From Pegoplata infirma (taxonomy: Eukaryota > Arthropoda > Insecta > Diptera > Anthomyiidae), in assembly GCA_963921195.1 (NCBI GenBank), contig OY992536.1:286025530-286089529 (forward strand): a stretch of DNA of 64,000 nt, read 5' to 3'. Below are positions 11,690 to 22,427 of the stretch, in pieces; position 1 is the first letter of the stretch; each line of letters begins with the position of its first letter. A program made the translations under genes and the position numbers. The notes beneath the pieces are model-generated. The model saw nothing but the letters and a program-made list of their open reading frames with translations, was not told the origin of the DNA and did no database searches.

Positions 11690-14600
11690 GTTAAATTCCA
11701 AATCAGGTCACACATTTTGCATTTCGGATTTGTATATAGAAGTCCAAACCCGGAACTGGCTAAATCCCTTGATGGCTTCGATGCCCTTTCCGACTCAATT
11801 TCGAAAATCTTGGAGAGTTGTCCGAATAGTGAAATTGTAGTTGCTGGTGATTTTAATATCCACAACTCATCCTGGATTCGCCATTCGAGCCATACAACTC
11901 CCGAGGGCCAATAGGCTGAGTTTTTGGCCGCGCATAATGATCTTGCGCAACTTGTGAATGAGCCAACACACAATGCGTGTGTTGAAGGGCAGTCGCGGAA
12001 CACTCTCGACCTTATCCTCACTTCCCACCCTGAAAAGTACGAAGTGAAAATACTTGCACCTATCGGTAATTCGGATCACAGTACTATTTCTACATCTTTT
12101 TCATATTCTACTCTTCGTAGCGTTTCTAACTTAGCGCCGAAGCGCTCTATTTTCCTCTATGAAAAAGCTCGTTGGGCCGAGCTCAACGATTTCTTTCGGC
12201 ATTTTAACTGGAAAATCTGTTTTCTCGACAACAAGGTCGATGCCGCTGCAGAAATGATAGTCAATATTATTATTCTAGGAATGAAACTTTTTATTCCAAC
12301 AAAGCGTATTTCGGCTAAATCAAAACACAAGTGTTGGTTTAACCAGACGTGCAAAAATGCAGTCAGATCCCGAGAGGAAGCGTTCAGTAATTGGAGTTCG
12401 AATAAGAACGTCATTACTGATCTGCATCGCAAAAAGGCGAGAACCGAGTGTGCCAAAGTACTTAGACGCGAAAAGGTTCTTTACGAATGGCGTCTACGTG
12501 CAAAGGTTCTTTCTGCTCCTCGGGGCAGTAAGACCATTTGGTCGTTCGTTAAAAGGGTAAAGGATAATGCTAGTTCTTCTATTCCAACTCTTTTAAAGGA
12601 CCCGGTTGATAAGGCCAACCTTTTCGCTGAACTTTTTGCAAGAAATTCTTTCTTGCCGAAATGCGATCAATCACTGCACGTTCTTGAAAGGGTATCCTAT
12701 ACTATGCCTTCGATTTTCTTGCGGGCCCGGGCAGTCCCTTTCGGATCTCAACGTAAACAAGTCACCGGGGCCGGATGGCATATCAGCACTGGTGCTGAAA
12801 CAGTGCTCTTCTACGTTGGCACGTCCATTGGCAAACCTTTTCAGCTCTTCATACTGTGGGGGAGAGTTCCCCTCATGCTGGAAGGTGGCCAATGTCCAGC
12901 CAATACCTAAAAAGGGTGCGGCTAACACCCCTGAAAATTACCGCCCAATCGCAATTTGCTCTCTCCAAAGTGATGGAGACCATGGTTAACTACCATCTTG
13001 TGAAATATTTAGAGAACAATTAAATGATCGACAGTATGGCTTCCGTATCGGTCGATCTACGGGAGACCTGTTGGCGTTTCTATCGGAACGTTGGAGCCGG
13101 TCACTAAACCACTTTGGTGAGAGTAAAGTGGTTGCTCTAGATATTTCAAAGGCGTTCGATCGTGTGTGGCACGGGGCACTCGTGACTAAGTTGATTGCTT
13201 TTGGTGTCGATAGTATCTTCTCTCGATTTATAACGAGTTTTCTCAGAGACCCCACTATACGTGTTGTTTTAGATGGGGTCTCATCAAACGAGTTTCAGCT
13301 AAATTCAGGGGTACCGCAAGGTTCTGTTCTTTCTCCTACCCTTTTTCTTATTTTTATTAATGACCTTCTTGGTCAGACTTTCAATCCTATCTACTCTTTT
13401 GCAGATGACAGAAACATTTGTCATTCATTTTCATTTGATCACAGGCCAAGCTCTTTGGAGATAGAGGGCATGCGACAGAACATGAATGACACTCTCAATC
13501 AAGCTCTTTCTACAATCTACGAGTGGGGTCGCGCGAATAAGGTCGATTTTAATGCACGCAAGACCCAATGTTGTATGTTAACCCACAGACGAGCTGTGGA
13601 ATTAACATTGTCATCTGTAGCTACACAGAAAAAATTTGAAACGAATTTCAATCAACAAAAACGCGGATTCAATCAATTTTTTTATTGAAATTCCTCCAAT
13701 TAAAAAAATTGTTATACCAATCATCAAATTGTAGGTGATTGATTGAAAATTTTTTCAATCAAACATTTTTTCGATTTTGATCAAAAATTTGATCAATTTT
13801 TTGTTTGAAGTCAATCAAAATAATGATTGATTTAACAAATGAATTGTAAGCTTATGACAAATTTATCAAAAAATTCATCTTTTTCGCTTTTCAATATGTT
13901 GCCAACAATAAAAAAAAGTAAAGCCCGATTATTTTGTATATTTTTGAATTAATCTATACAAATAAAATAAAGTGAAAAAAAAAATCTGGTATGTTGAAAA
14001 TTTTTAACAAAAAATAGCAAAAATTTTAATCAAAACATTGATTGACTCATTTAAATTTTATTGATTAATACATTTAATTGAAAATTTTTAGCCAATAATT
14101 TTTTGTGTGTATGGATGATATAGATATTGGGGAATCGGATACTCTTGATGTTCTGGGCATGAGAATACAGTGTGATGTCCGTTGGAATAAGCACGTATTT
14201 CAAGTGTCGAAAGAGGCATTCCAGTGTCTTCGTTTTCTAAAACGGTGCAAAACTTACTTCACTCCATCCAATCTCTTTACTATTTATACTAGCTATATCC
14301 GGCCGAAAATGGAATACAACTCTCATATATGGGCAGGAGCTTCAGTGTCTATTCTGAAGCTTTTAGACCGTGTTCAGGTGGGGGGGGGGCAGTGAAGCTT
14401 GTCAATGCCAGTAGTGTATCCAATTAATTCATTGGAGCATCGTCGGAGTGTGGGTTGTGTGACACTTTTCTATCGATATTACCATGGGAGGTGCTCATCT
14501 GAAATAAGTGAACTTAATCCTCGAGCCCGAGTAATTATTCGTAATACTCGCTTATCTAGTAGAGCACATCCGTTTGTAGTTGATTGTCCTGTGTTTCGCA

Positions 14601-14835
14601 CAACGCATTACAGAGAAAATTCGTTTTTCAGTCGAACGATTCGTATGTGGAACAGACTTCCCGCAGAGGTCTCCCTGTTACTTTCAATTTAGACAAATTT
14701 AAATCAAATATCCACAAACACTACTCCCTCTTTCCTCCTTCCCATACCCTATTTTCCTGATCAATACAATGCACTGCATGAGTAGGGGGCAACCCCTAAG
14801 TATTGGTTAAATTACCAAAAAAAAAATAAAAAAAA
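11690..14835 (+). pseudogene. Dead non-LTR retrotransposon (endonuclease plus reverse transcriptase)
   Basis: Order of domains: AP-type endonuclease C-terminal half (VVAGDFNIHNSSW at about 11840, LDLILTS, then NSDHSTIS at about 12075), then reverse transcriptase: KSPGPDGISALVLKQ (12750), PENYRPIAICS (12930), YGFR (13040), ALDISKAFDRVWH (13150), SGVPQGSVLSPTLFLIFIND (13310) and FADD (13400). After a MITE interruption comes the thumb/C-terminal part (LDVLGMRI, YIRPKMEY, FFSRTIRMWNRLPAEV). A stretch of A/T at 14817-14835 may be the tail. Lesions: in-frame TAG at 11912, frameshifts near 12730, 12970-13020 and 14386 (a G run), and the insertion at 13624. The N-terminal endonuclease and any ORF1 are absent. 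Clade not fixed (Jockey/CR1 group likely). Confidence 0.85.
13624..14109. mobile_element. MITE with TTGATTGA words inside the LINE
   Basis: Ends CACAGAAAAAATTT and, inverted, CACACAAAAAATT, with TA on both sides (13622-13623, 14110-14111). The interior repeats TTGATTGA/TCAATCAA in both orientations about a dozen times around an AT-rich centre. It interrupts the LINE frame between QCCMLTHRRA and LDVLGMRI, so it is younger than the LINE. Same clan of termini as 7305, 17488, 21237, 39937, 45629, 55343 and 63317. Confidence 0.85.
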
Positions 14836-15086
14836 TTTAAAATAGTATTTGAATAAACTAAATTTTAATTTGTGGTTTTGCTAATTTATGCCAAAATATG
14901 CAAAAAATAAGCACTTAAAAGCTGGAAAATCAAAATATGCATTTTCACCAAAATATACAAAAGTATGCAAAAACAATGCCATTTTAACGCAAATTTCTGG
15001 ATTCGGAACAATAATTGGTCGATATCGTTTTTAGACTATCGACAAAAAACATGCATTTGCATGGAAATTTCATCCCTAATGATAAG

Positions 15087-16095
15087 TCTTACAAGGAAGG
15101 TCTTTCACAGGGCACCCACCGATTGTCCTGAGACTTGCACATGGGAAAGAGGGCAGGAAAATAAGAGTTACCTGCTTTTTCTTAGCTGCCCAATCTCACA
15201 TTTAGGGACCCGGAGGGGAGGGGAAAAGCGGTTTTCCCCTGTGACGGTTTTCATGCATCACAGTGATTTTTTAATTAATTTTTTTTTGTCCCACCGTGAC
15301 TACATCAAGCTAGAGATTTTTTTCAAATCTCAACCTTTATACAAAAATTCTATTTTTATATTTTTGAATGAGATTGATAAGATTGATCGGTATGCTGTGT
15401 CTTAGGTTGACTTTGTTGTTGTTCATTTTCTTCGAGGTAAATTTTTGTTTGTCTTTAAAAGCCGCATAAATAAATTCTTTAATACTTTTACACACTTTTA
15501 TACAAAAACAAAAAAAAAATGCCAACATTAACCCAAAAATAAAATAATCTATATGGTCTATAACCTTAAGGCCTTCTTCATGATCATGATCATGTGACTA
15601 AAGCAAACTCCTTGTAACTCTTTATTCTATGTATATTTTTATTTTTATCGTCATCTTAATCATCATAAACATCATCGTCACCATATTTTTCTAAACAATA
15701 TGGGCGGCTTTTTATGATAAAAAAAGGTTTTTAATTGAATTCTTAACACTTTTAAAAATCTTTTATTTTGTTTTGTATAGTTTTTTTTTTTTTGGCTTAA
15801 AATAGAATTTTGCACTTAACTCTTTTTGTTTTGTACTATAACATTAAAATAATAATAAAAAAATAAATTCATAATATAAAAAACGCCTAAATGTCTGTTA
15901 TCTAGAAATATTTTGTCCGTCTGTCGTGTCTCCATCAATGTTAGAGTCTCTGTCCTTTTATAGCATGAGTAGTCATATTTTTATTTTGGTGTAAAATTTT
16001 TAAGATACACTTGAACAAATATTGTAGAAAAGATGAATTTCTACAATTTAAAATCGATTTAAATACTCTTAGAAATTTCGGAAATACATTTAAGC
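15087..16095. other. No recognisable gene
   Basis: Contains a G-rich patch at 15209-15230, CATGATCATGATCATG at about 15580, and ATCATC-type low complexity at 15650-15690. Open frames 14965-15405 and 15337-15528 show no domain. Reads as spacer or intron. Confidence 0.55.
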
Positions 16096-16785
16096 CATTT
16101 ACAGGTAATTCGAAAAAAGTTCCATCAAAGTTCAAAGATTTTTCCTGTAATTCAAAGATTCCATTTGTAATTCGAAGATTCCATTTGTAATTCGAAGATT
16201 CTACTTGTTATTCGAATTTTCTTCGAAAATTCCAATTCTAAGTCGAAGATTCCAATTGTAAGTAATTCGAAAAAAGTCAATTTTAATTCAAAGATTCCAG
16301 TTGTAGTTCGGAAAAGTCAATTGTAATTCAAATAACATCAATTGTAATTCGAAAAGGCCAAATTTAAATTTCATAAATAGAAGATTGTAAAATATCAGTT
16401 GAAATTCAACAAAGATCAAAATAAAATGATCAATTGAAATTCAAAGATTCTAATTAAAATTCGAAAATTCCAAATGAAGCTAAAAAAATTCCCTTTTAAA
16501 TTCATTAAATATATTGAAAATTAATTAAAATTCGAAAAAGATCAATTGAAATTCGAAAAAGATCAATAGAAATTTTTACAAGATCAATTAAAATTTGTAC
16601 AAAATCGATTGTAATTCGTAAGAGATTTACTGGAATTCGAAATAAATCAATTGAAAGCATGAATTATAATTCGTAAAATATCAACTGAATTTCGAAAAAG
16701 CTCAATAGTTATTCCGAAAAGATTAATGTAATTCGTAAAGATCAATTAAAATTCGAACAACATGTAAAAAATTCGAAAAACATGT
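16096..16785. repeat. Degenerate 20-25-bp minisatellite, TGTAATTCGAAGATTCCA type
   Basis: Head-to-tail, strongly diverged units around AATTCGAA and CAATTGAAATTC. The clearest three units (about 16150-16215) have a 20-bp period; later ones drift and lengthen. A short piece of the same repeat reappears at 23740-23820. Non-coding. Confidence 0.8.
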
Positions 16786-16789
16786 AAAC

Positions 16790-16912
16790 AAGACAAACCG
16801 ACATTTAAAATCCTGCTGATGATAACACTAACTGTAGTGTTTGAAACCGGAATGGAAATAACAGAAATGTCTATAATTTTTAGAAATTCAATTTTTCTTC
16901 TGCATTTTTTCA
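16790..16912 (+). mobile_element. Repeat B, copy 2 (truncated), hammerhead-like core
   Basis: Starts AACAAGACAAACCGACATTT and retains CTGATGA (16816-16822), AACAC/GTGTT arms, GAAA and the AAATGTC box. The third hairpin is weaker than in copies 1 and 4 (GGAATGG...ATAACA). Truncated on the left against the minisatellite and on the right against a CATTTATTTTTACCC segment that precedes a Helentron-type end. Confidence 0.6.
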
Positions 16913-16935
16913 TTTATTTTTACCCTAAAACATTT

Positions 16936-17040
16936 TTTATACCCTCCACTCTAGTGATAGAGGGTATATATAAGTTCGTCATTCCGTTTGTAACACCTCG
17001 AAATATTGGTCTAGGACCCCATAAAGTATATCATGAAATC
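16936..17040 (+). mobile_element. Helentron-type 5' end H2
   Basis: TTTATACCCTCCACTCTAG, its hairpin partner GATAGAGGGTATA, then TTCGTCATTCCGTTTGTAAC and GGACCCCATAAAGTATAT. The copy stops at the (TA)n point. The missing remainder, from the (TA)n tract through (GTCY)n to the 3' end, starts at 19551. The two may be one element split by about 2.5 kb. Confidence 0.7.
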
Positions 17041-17487
17041 TTTTTTAAATTTCAACTCAGTGAAACTGAAATAAATGTTTAAAAAAACCGGCAGTTTTCG
17101 GAATTTAGAAAAACTGTAAATGCAGTTGTGTAAACAAGACCATGAACCATCACTGAGCAATGTTTTAGGATTACCCCACTTTATCCGTAAAAGTTACAGA
17201 GGGTTAAAGTTGAAAAATCGATAAAAATGGCTTGAAATAATCCATAGTTTTTACCTTCTTTCGCATTCTTTTTTTAAGTTCTCCTTATATTTCAATCTTT
17301 TCCGGCATAACACAAAGTCAGTACATATAAAAGATTATTTTAATGTTGGCTTGATAGGTGCTTCATCGCTTGGTAAGAAGTTATAAGACAGTTAAGTTTT
17401 GAAACCAAAAATTAAGAGTTTTAAAATTTTCTAGGTTTTTTGATCAGGGATTTCGGCCCCCTCTATAAAATGAAAAAAGTTGAACTA
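17041..17487. other. Unassigned sequence between H2 and a MITE
   Basis: No coding trace. Fragments such as AAAAGTTACAGAGGGTTAAAG and the CTTGATAGGTGCTTCATCG patch look like repeat DNA but match nothing else in the window. Together with 18490-19550 it may form one older insertion inside a Helentron-type copy. Confidence 0.4.
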
Positions 17488-17797
17488 CACACAAAAAAAA
17501 AAAATCAATTTCAATAAAAAAATTCACGAATTCAATAAATAAATTAACTAAAAAAGCCGCGGTGAAAATTTTCACGAATTCAATAAACGCATTTGTAAGT
17601 CGTTTGCTGAAAATAATTTCAATAAACAAATTTCAAGATTCAATAAAAAAGTTTATTGATTTATATTTTTTTTAATATTTTTTTTAGAACTAAAGAAAAA
17701 AAAAATTTTTTTTTTTATTTGTTTTTTTTTTTATTTATTTTTATTTTATTATTTAATTGTTTTCTTTATTTCTTACTTTTTCTCAATTTATTGTTTC

Positions 17798-17866
17798 CAT
17801 TGAGCTTTGAACAGCATACCTCCTGTTTAGAATGCTGGGCGTCTAACTAACTGAGCTACAGCATGA
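17798..17866 (-). other. tRNA-like sequence (pseudogene or SINE head)
   Basis: On the minus strand it reads TGTAGCTCAGTTAGTTAGAC (A-box-like, with a D-arm look), then CCAGC ATTCTAA ACAGG (anticodon-arm-like, TCT in the loop), then TGTTCAAAGC where a B box would be. The stem partners are imperfect and no clean acceptor stem is seen, so it is not called as a working tRNA. Confidence 0.35.
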
Positions 17867-18171
17867 CAACAAGTTTTAACGCATAAAATCAATTTGGTTT
17901 TAAATAAAAGTAAACAAGAATTCTGAAACACTCACATAATTTTGTCAGTAATGGTAACAGAAAAAATTTTCAATTGAAATTAACAAAAGAAAAAAATACT
18001 GACTAATTTAGTTGAGTGCATCACTTTCATTCTCTAACTTATAACAGTAAAAATATTTAACACACAACTATACAAACACACACGCATTCACAAACAAATT
18101 GTGTTTTTATTTCTATTTTGTTCTTGCTTGTAAGTAGATGACAGAATTTAGCCGACAAAACTATAACACTG

Positions 18172-18250
18172 TTTTGGCGTTATGCGCTAAATGGTGGATA
18201 AACTTATTACTTTTTTTGGGGGTCGTTGGTTCGAATCCCCATCAGACCCA
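18172..18250 (+). other. B-box-bearing tRNA-like sequence
   Basis: GGTTCGAATCC (18228-18238) is a perfect RNA polymerase III B box, followed by CCATCAGACCC and a long T run (from 18253) that would end such a transcript. Upstream, TGCGCTAAATGGTGGATAA resembles an A box. T-arm and acceptor pairing are poor. Likely a tRNA-derived relic inside the MITE. Confidence 0.35.
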
Positions 18251-18489
18251 ACTTTTTTTTTTTTTTTTTAATATTTTTTGTTTTTTTTTAAAGTTATTAC
18301 TTTATTTGAAATTACTATGTGTGAAAAAAAGAAACACAACAAAACTTGCCGACGGAATGAGTTGAACATAGTTTTTTTTTAATTTCAATAAATTTTTTTA
18401 TTGATACAATAAAAAAATTTATTAAAAATATTTTTATTTTTAATAAACGTGTTTATTAAAATTTTCTTAAATATTTTTTTTTCTGTGTA

Positions 18490-19550
18490 GAGTTGGTAGC
18501 TGTTGTAATTCTTAACATTTTGGAATTAATTCCGTTTATGTGCCGCGAATAGTTAAGGAGCTTCAGCAGATCAAAGTTCGAAAGAAAAACGTAATTTTTT
18601 TAAAATACCAGTTTTTCGCGAGGCACATTCGCGGTTTCATTCGAAATTTGGTGGACTCTTGCGTAAACCGAGTTTTTTGTGAGTTTATATAAAAAAATCA
18701 CTGGCGGGTTTATAAAAAATAAATTGCAAAAATTTTATGGCATTTCTGAAAATTGAGCGAAATTTGCAAATCTGTTTCCAATTTTTTTTTAGTAGCAATT
18801 AATGCATCATGTTCATTTTAATACTCCAAAGGACGTGCCTTAACGAGTAGAACTGATTTGCTTTTTGACTTTTTACTTTAAGCCATTCTGAGCGGAAAGC
18901 GCGATGATTTTATCTAAACCTGTTTTGATCTGGCACACGCTTTACACGAAATCGGATGAAATTTTTTTAAATGAAAGCCCACTTGATGTGTCATCATAAA
19001 ATCAGTGGCGGGTTAAAAAATTTTGATGATTATAGATTTTTTGGACTATATTAAATTTTCTTGTTATAAAAAAGCATCACCAATTTTTTTAAATACTGGC
19101 ACAATGATACGATTTTCCGTGATTTTTTTTTTCAGTAAAACCAACGCGCATTGCCTAAATATGTTATAAAAAATTGTGAAACTTTTCTTTTACCGCGAAT
19201 TAATCGCGATTTTAGGTATTTAGATATATTTTTTTTAAATCGTTTGGTCATTAAAGGGTTAAATTTATATCATATATTTTCGAAGAAATTATATATCCTG
19301 GCATGTTTTAATAACGCATGCAACAAATGTGTAGAAAAAAAATATTTAAAATATTTTTAAGATTTTTTAAAACCGCTAAATCTTAAAACCGCCATAACTT
19401 TTGACCCCCTTGCGCGATTTAATTGACACGAACGAATTTCATATTCTTAAATAGCTTCTAATATTTATGCCAACTTTCATCGATGTGCCATCAAAACAAA
19501 AATCACATCGTTTTTTCCTCAAAATTTAAGTCTTAGCCGGAACTTTTCAT
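18490..19550. other. Unassigned repeat-like sequence
   Basis: Contains two diverged blocks with the same phrasing: AAATCAGTGGCGGGTT at about 19000 and an ATCACTGGCGGGTTTATAAA form at about 18700, plus AACTTTTGACCCCC and ATTTCATATTC phrases reminiscent of Helentron-type interiors. No open frame of interest. Possibly a diverged non-autonomous Helitron. Confidence 0.35.
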
Positions 19551-20245
19551 ATACATATATTTATGATCCACAATCGTCCGTCTGTCTGTCTGTCTGTTGA
19601 AAACACGCTTACTTTTGAAAGACTTTACGGAGGCTCCTGAGGTTTGGCATTACCCTGGTCAGGTTGGCATTGCAATCCAGCGAAATCGGTCCAGTGGTTC
19701 AAAAGTTATGAGCAAAAGTCTAAATTTCGGCAAGGGTTTTTTGTGAATTTACGAGATAAAAAACACTAGAACTTTCGAAAGGCAATTCTGAGGATGCTGA
19801 AACGTGACATATATATTTGTCGTTCCTATAGACTAGTTCGTATTGAATTTCAGCCAAATCGGTTTAGTGGTTCAAAAGTTATTAGCAAAACCGTGAATTT
19901 TAGATTAGCTTCACCTTAAATTCATGTGTTGAAAACCCGTTAAACCCGTTTTAACAACATTGGTAGGTCACAAAAATATTTTACTACGTATTTTTGTCAC
20001 TCAAAAATATTTTTTATACAAAAACCAAAAAAACTACACTCGAAAAAATTTTACACTCAAAAAAAAATTAGTAAATTATTTTTTTTTTCAAAAATTACTA
20101 AAAAAAGTTTTTTTACACAAAATAAAATATTTCTTATAAAAACTGTCATTTTTTTCACCTTAGAAAATTAACTACCACTTAAAAAGGGCATTGTGGAGGG
20201 TATTCATAGATTCGGCCAATTCGAATTTAACTTTTCTACTTGTTT
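19551..20245 (+). mobile_element. Helentron-type 3' two thirds, H3
   Basis: Starts at the (TA)n/ATGATCC point, then (GTCY)n (19570-19600), AAAACACGCTTACTTTTGAAAG, paired AATCGGT...GGTTCAAAAGTTATTAGC phrases, the sub-terminal GTGGAGGGTAT box and the terminal CTTTTCTACTTG. The box is the inverse of ATACCCTCCAC at the 5' end of sister copies. Sub-terminal inverted repeats plus a (TA)n/(GTCY)n core are features described for fly mini-me/DINE-1 elements. Non-coding. Confidence 0.8.
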
Positions 20246-21190
20246 CATTTATCTGTACCCTACAACATTTTTTATACCCTCCCATCTAGTGATAGAGGGT
20301 ATATATAAGTTCGTCATTCCGTTTGTAAAACCTCGAAATATTGGTCTAGGACCCCATAAAGTATATATATTCATGATCCTCGATCGATTTTGAGACGATC
20401 TAGCGATGTCCGTCCGTCCGTCTGTCTGTCCGTCTGTCTGTTGAAAACACGCTAACTTTTGAAAGACTTTACGGAGGCTCCTGAAGTTTGGCATATATGT
20501 TGGGCATTTACCTGGTCAGGTTGATATTGCAATCCAGCGAAATCGGTCCAGTGGTTCAAAAGTTATGAGCAAAAGACTGAATTTCGGCAAGGGTTTTATA
20601 TGAATTTACGAGATAAAAAACTCTATAACTTTCGAAAGGCAATTCTGAGGATGCTGAAACTGGACGTATATATTTGTCGTATTGAATTTCATCCAAATCG
20701 GTTCAGTGGTTCAAAAGTTATTAGCAAAACCGTGAATTTCAGATTAGCTTCACCTTAAATTTATGTGTTGAAAACCCGATTTAAAAACATTGCCAAGTCA
20801 CAAAAATATTTTACAACGTATTTTTGTCACTCAAAAATATTTTTATATCAAAACAAAAAAAAAAGTAAACTCGAAAAAAATTTTACACTCAAAAAAAAAA
20901 TAGTAAATTATTTTCTTTTTCAAAAATTACTTAAAATAAAATATTTCTAATCAAAAATGTTATTTTTTTTTCACGTTAGAAAATTTACTATCACTTAAAA
21001 AGTGCATTGTGGACTTGCTAACTTTTCTACTTGTTTAAAACATACATACGCCCTATCTCCACTCCCATACAAATAACAGTTGGAGCAAATTTTATAAAAA
21101 TTAAATTTTGAATGGAAGCCTTCTTAGGGAGTGGAGATAGGGCGTAGGTATGTTTTTAAAAAATGTTGTAGGGTAAAAATAAATGGGGTC
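20246..21190. mobile_element. Fold-back element carrying Helentron-type copy H4
   Basis: The left arm, CATTTATCTGTACCCTACAAC before H4 and CATACGCCCTATCTCCAC after it, is the inverted complement of 21127-21186. The right arm is uninterrupted, so it shows the original join in a T6A5 run exactly where H4 sits. The interior holds ACAGTTGGAGCAAATTTTA. A related left-arm piece occurs at 16913-16935. A second, diverged block with the same phrases lies at 21860-22130. Confidence 0.65.
20268..21036 (+). mobile_element. Complete Helentron-type copy H4
   Basis: From TTTTTATACCCTCCCATCTAG with its hairpin partner to CTTTTCTACTTG. Includes CCCCATAAAGTATATATATTC, the CGATCGATTTTGAGACGATC core, (GTCY)n (20408-20442) and the two AAATCGGT...AAAAGTTAT phrases. 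It sits only 22 bp downstream of H3, in the same orientation. The sub-terminal GTGGA box at the 3' end has lost its GGGTAT part. Non-coding; needs an autonomous helper. Confidence 0.85.
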
Positions 21191-21236
21191 GGTCTCACTA
21201 ATGACCCCTCTCGGAAGCACCATTTGACAGGTAGAA

Positions 21237-21814
21237 CACTCAGAAAATTATGTTAGTTACCACATGTTAGTTATTTGTATATTTTACAGTAGCTAACTAC
21301 TGTTTTCAACTACAAAGTCAGTTGTTTTTGTATGAAAAATATCAAGCAACTATTTCTGTTAGTTATTTTAAGTCGTTTTTTTTGAACAACTAACAAAAAA
21401 GTACTGTGATGTAGTAACAGTTATTTAAAGTTGTTGATTTTATTTTTTTTATATCTGAAAAATTTTCAACGTTTTTTTCCAAAAAATAAAAATAAAAAAA
21501 TTAAATAAATAAATAAACTTTTTTAAAAAAAAAAAAAAAAACTTGGAAAAAATTTGGTCTTAAATTTTTTTTTTGTGAAAATTTTTTTGACAAAAAAAAA
21601 AATTTATATTGTTTATTTTATTTTTACTACATATTAGTTGTTTTGACTACAAATGTTAGTAATTTTTACTACATAAGTCAGTTGTTTTTTGTCAGTTAAA
21701 ATAACAAACATTGTTAGTTGATTTAACTGGAAAAGTAGTTGACCCCAAAACAACTTACAAAGTAGTTATTTTAACTGAAATTTTCAGTTGATTTTACTAA
21801 CATAATTTTTTTAG
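21237..21814. mobile_element. MITE with TGTTAGTTG words
   Basis: Ends CACTCAGAAAATTATGTTAG and, inverted, CACTAAAAAAATTATGTTAG; AA flanks both ends instead of the TA seen elsewhere. The interior repeats GTTAGTT/AACTAAC and AGTTGTTTT words in both orientations around a poly-A/T centre (21460-21610). It lies in the right flank of the fold-back element at 20246-21190. Same terminus clan as 7305. Confidence 0.85.
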
Positions 21815-22427
21815 TGAAGCTGATTTAATAAAACAAATTTACAAAAAATAAAAAAAAAACTGTATGGGGACCGCCTTAACAGTAAAAGATAGAGGGTAGG
21901 TGTGTTCAGAGAAAATGTTTGGACTAAAAAAGAAAGCATTGTGGGTCGGTCATACATTTGATTGCTCTAAGGGCACTCTTAGGGCAGTTAGAGCGGTTGG
22001 AGCAAATTTTAAAAAATGTCGTTTTGTTTAAAAGCCCCCTTAGAAATTGGAGATCGAGTATTAGTTTCTTCCAAAGAAATGTTTAGACGTAAAAATTAAT
22101 GGGGGTTGGTGTTAATGACCCCTCTATGACGCACCATTGGAGCAGTAGAAATGATTTTAATATTGGAAAATTACAAAAAAAAATTTTAAAAAAATTTAAA
22201 AAAATAGTAATAATCGTTATCCCATGATCCTACTGGGCAAAAAAATTTGTAGAATCGATAGAAGTTTTACACAAACAAAATTCAAAAAAATCGAAGAGTA
22301 CAAACATTTTCAAAAATGAGATTTAAATTTTAAAACTTAAAAATCGCATACTAGAACGCTTTTAAGAATTTTTTGGGATTTTGTTTTTTAAAGTACGTAA
22401 AAAACAAAAAATTTTAAAAAAAAAATT
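21815..22427. repeat. Diverged second block of the fold-back family, then AT-rich spacer
   Basis: Phrases shared with 21040-21235: GGTTGGAGCAAATTTTA, AAAAATTAATGGGGGTTGG with AATGACCCCTCT, and GCACCATT. They are in direct order, so this may be an older copy next to the first. From about 22160 to 22427 only AT-rich sequence is seen. Confidence 0.45.

Larger units (their letters stand above)
11390..15078. mobile_element. hAT-type element with AAATATGC words, host of a nested LINE
   Basis: Left end TAGGGATTAGATTTTCATGC (11390) and right end, inverted, TAGGGATGAAATTTCCATGC (ending 15078) are imperfect inverted repeats. The 8-bp flanks ATGGTAAA (11382-11389) and ATGATAAG (15079-15086) match at 6 of 8 positions, fitting an old hAT duplication. 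Both arms (about 11390-11689 and 14836-15078) are packed with AAATATGC-like words. The centre is a later non-LTR insertion. No transposase remains. Confidence 0.65.
17488..18487. mobile_element. 1.0-kb MITE with TTCAATAAA words and tRNA-like boxes
   Basis: Ends CACACAAAAAAAAA and, inverted, CACAGAAAAAAAAA, with TA flanks (17486-17487, 18488-18489). TTCAATAAA/TTTATTGAA words crowd both ends (17500-17660 and 18375-18460). Between them lie two tRNA-like stretches in opposite orientation. Same terminus clan as 13624 and 39937. No transposase. Confidence 0.75.

Noticed and set aside
12157..12456. Minus-strand frames over the LINE at 11690 (also 11674-12021, 12671-12928, 12986-13255)
   Set aside because: Shadows of the plus-strand endonuclease-RT frame.
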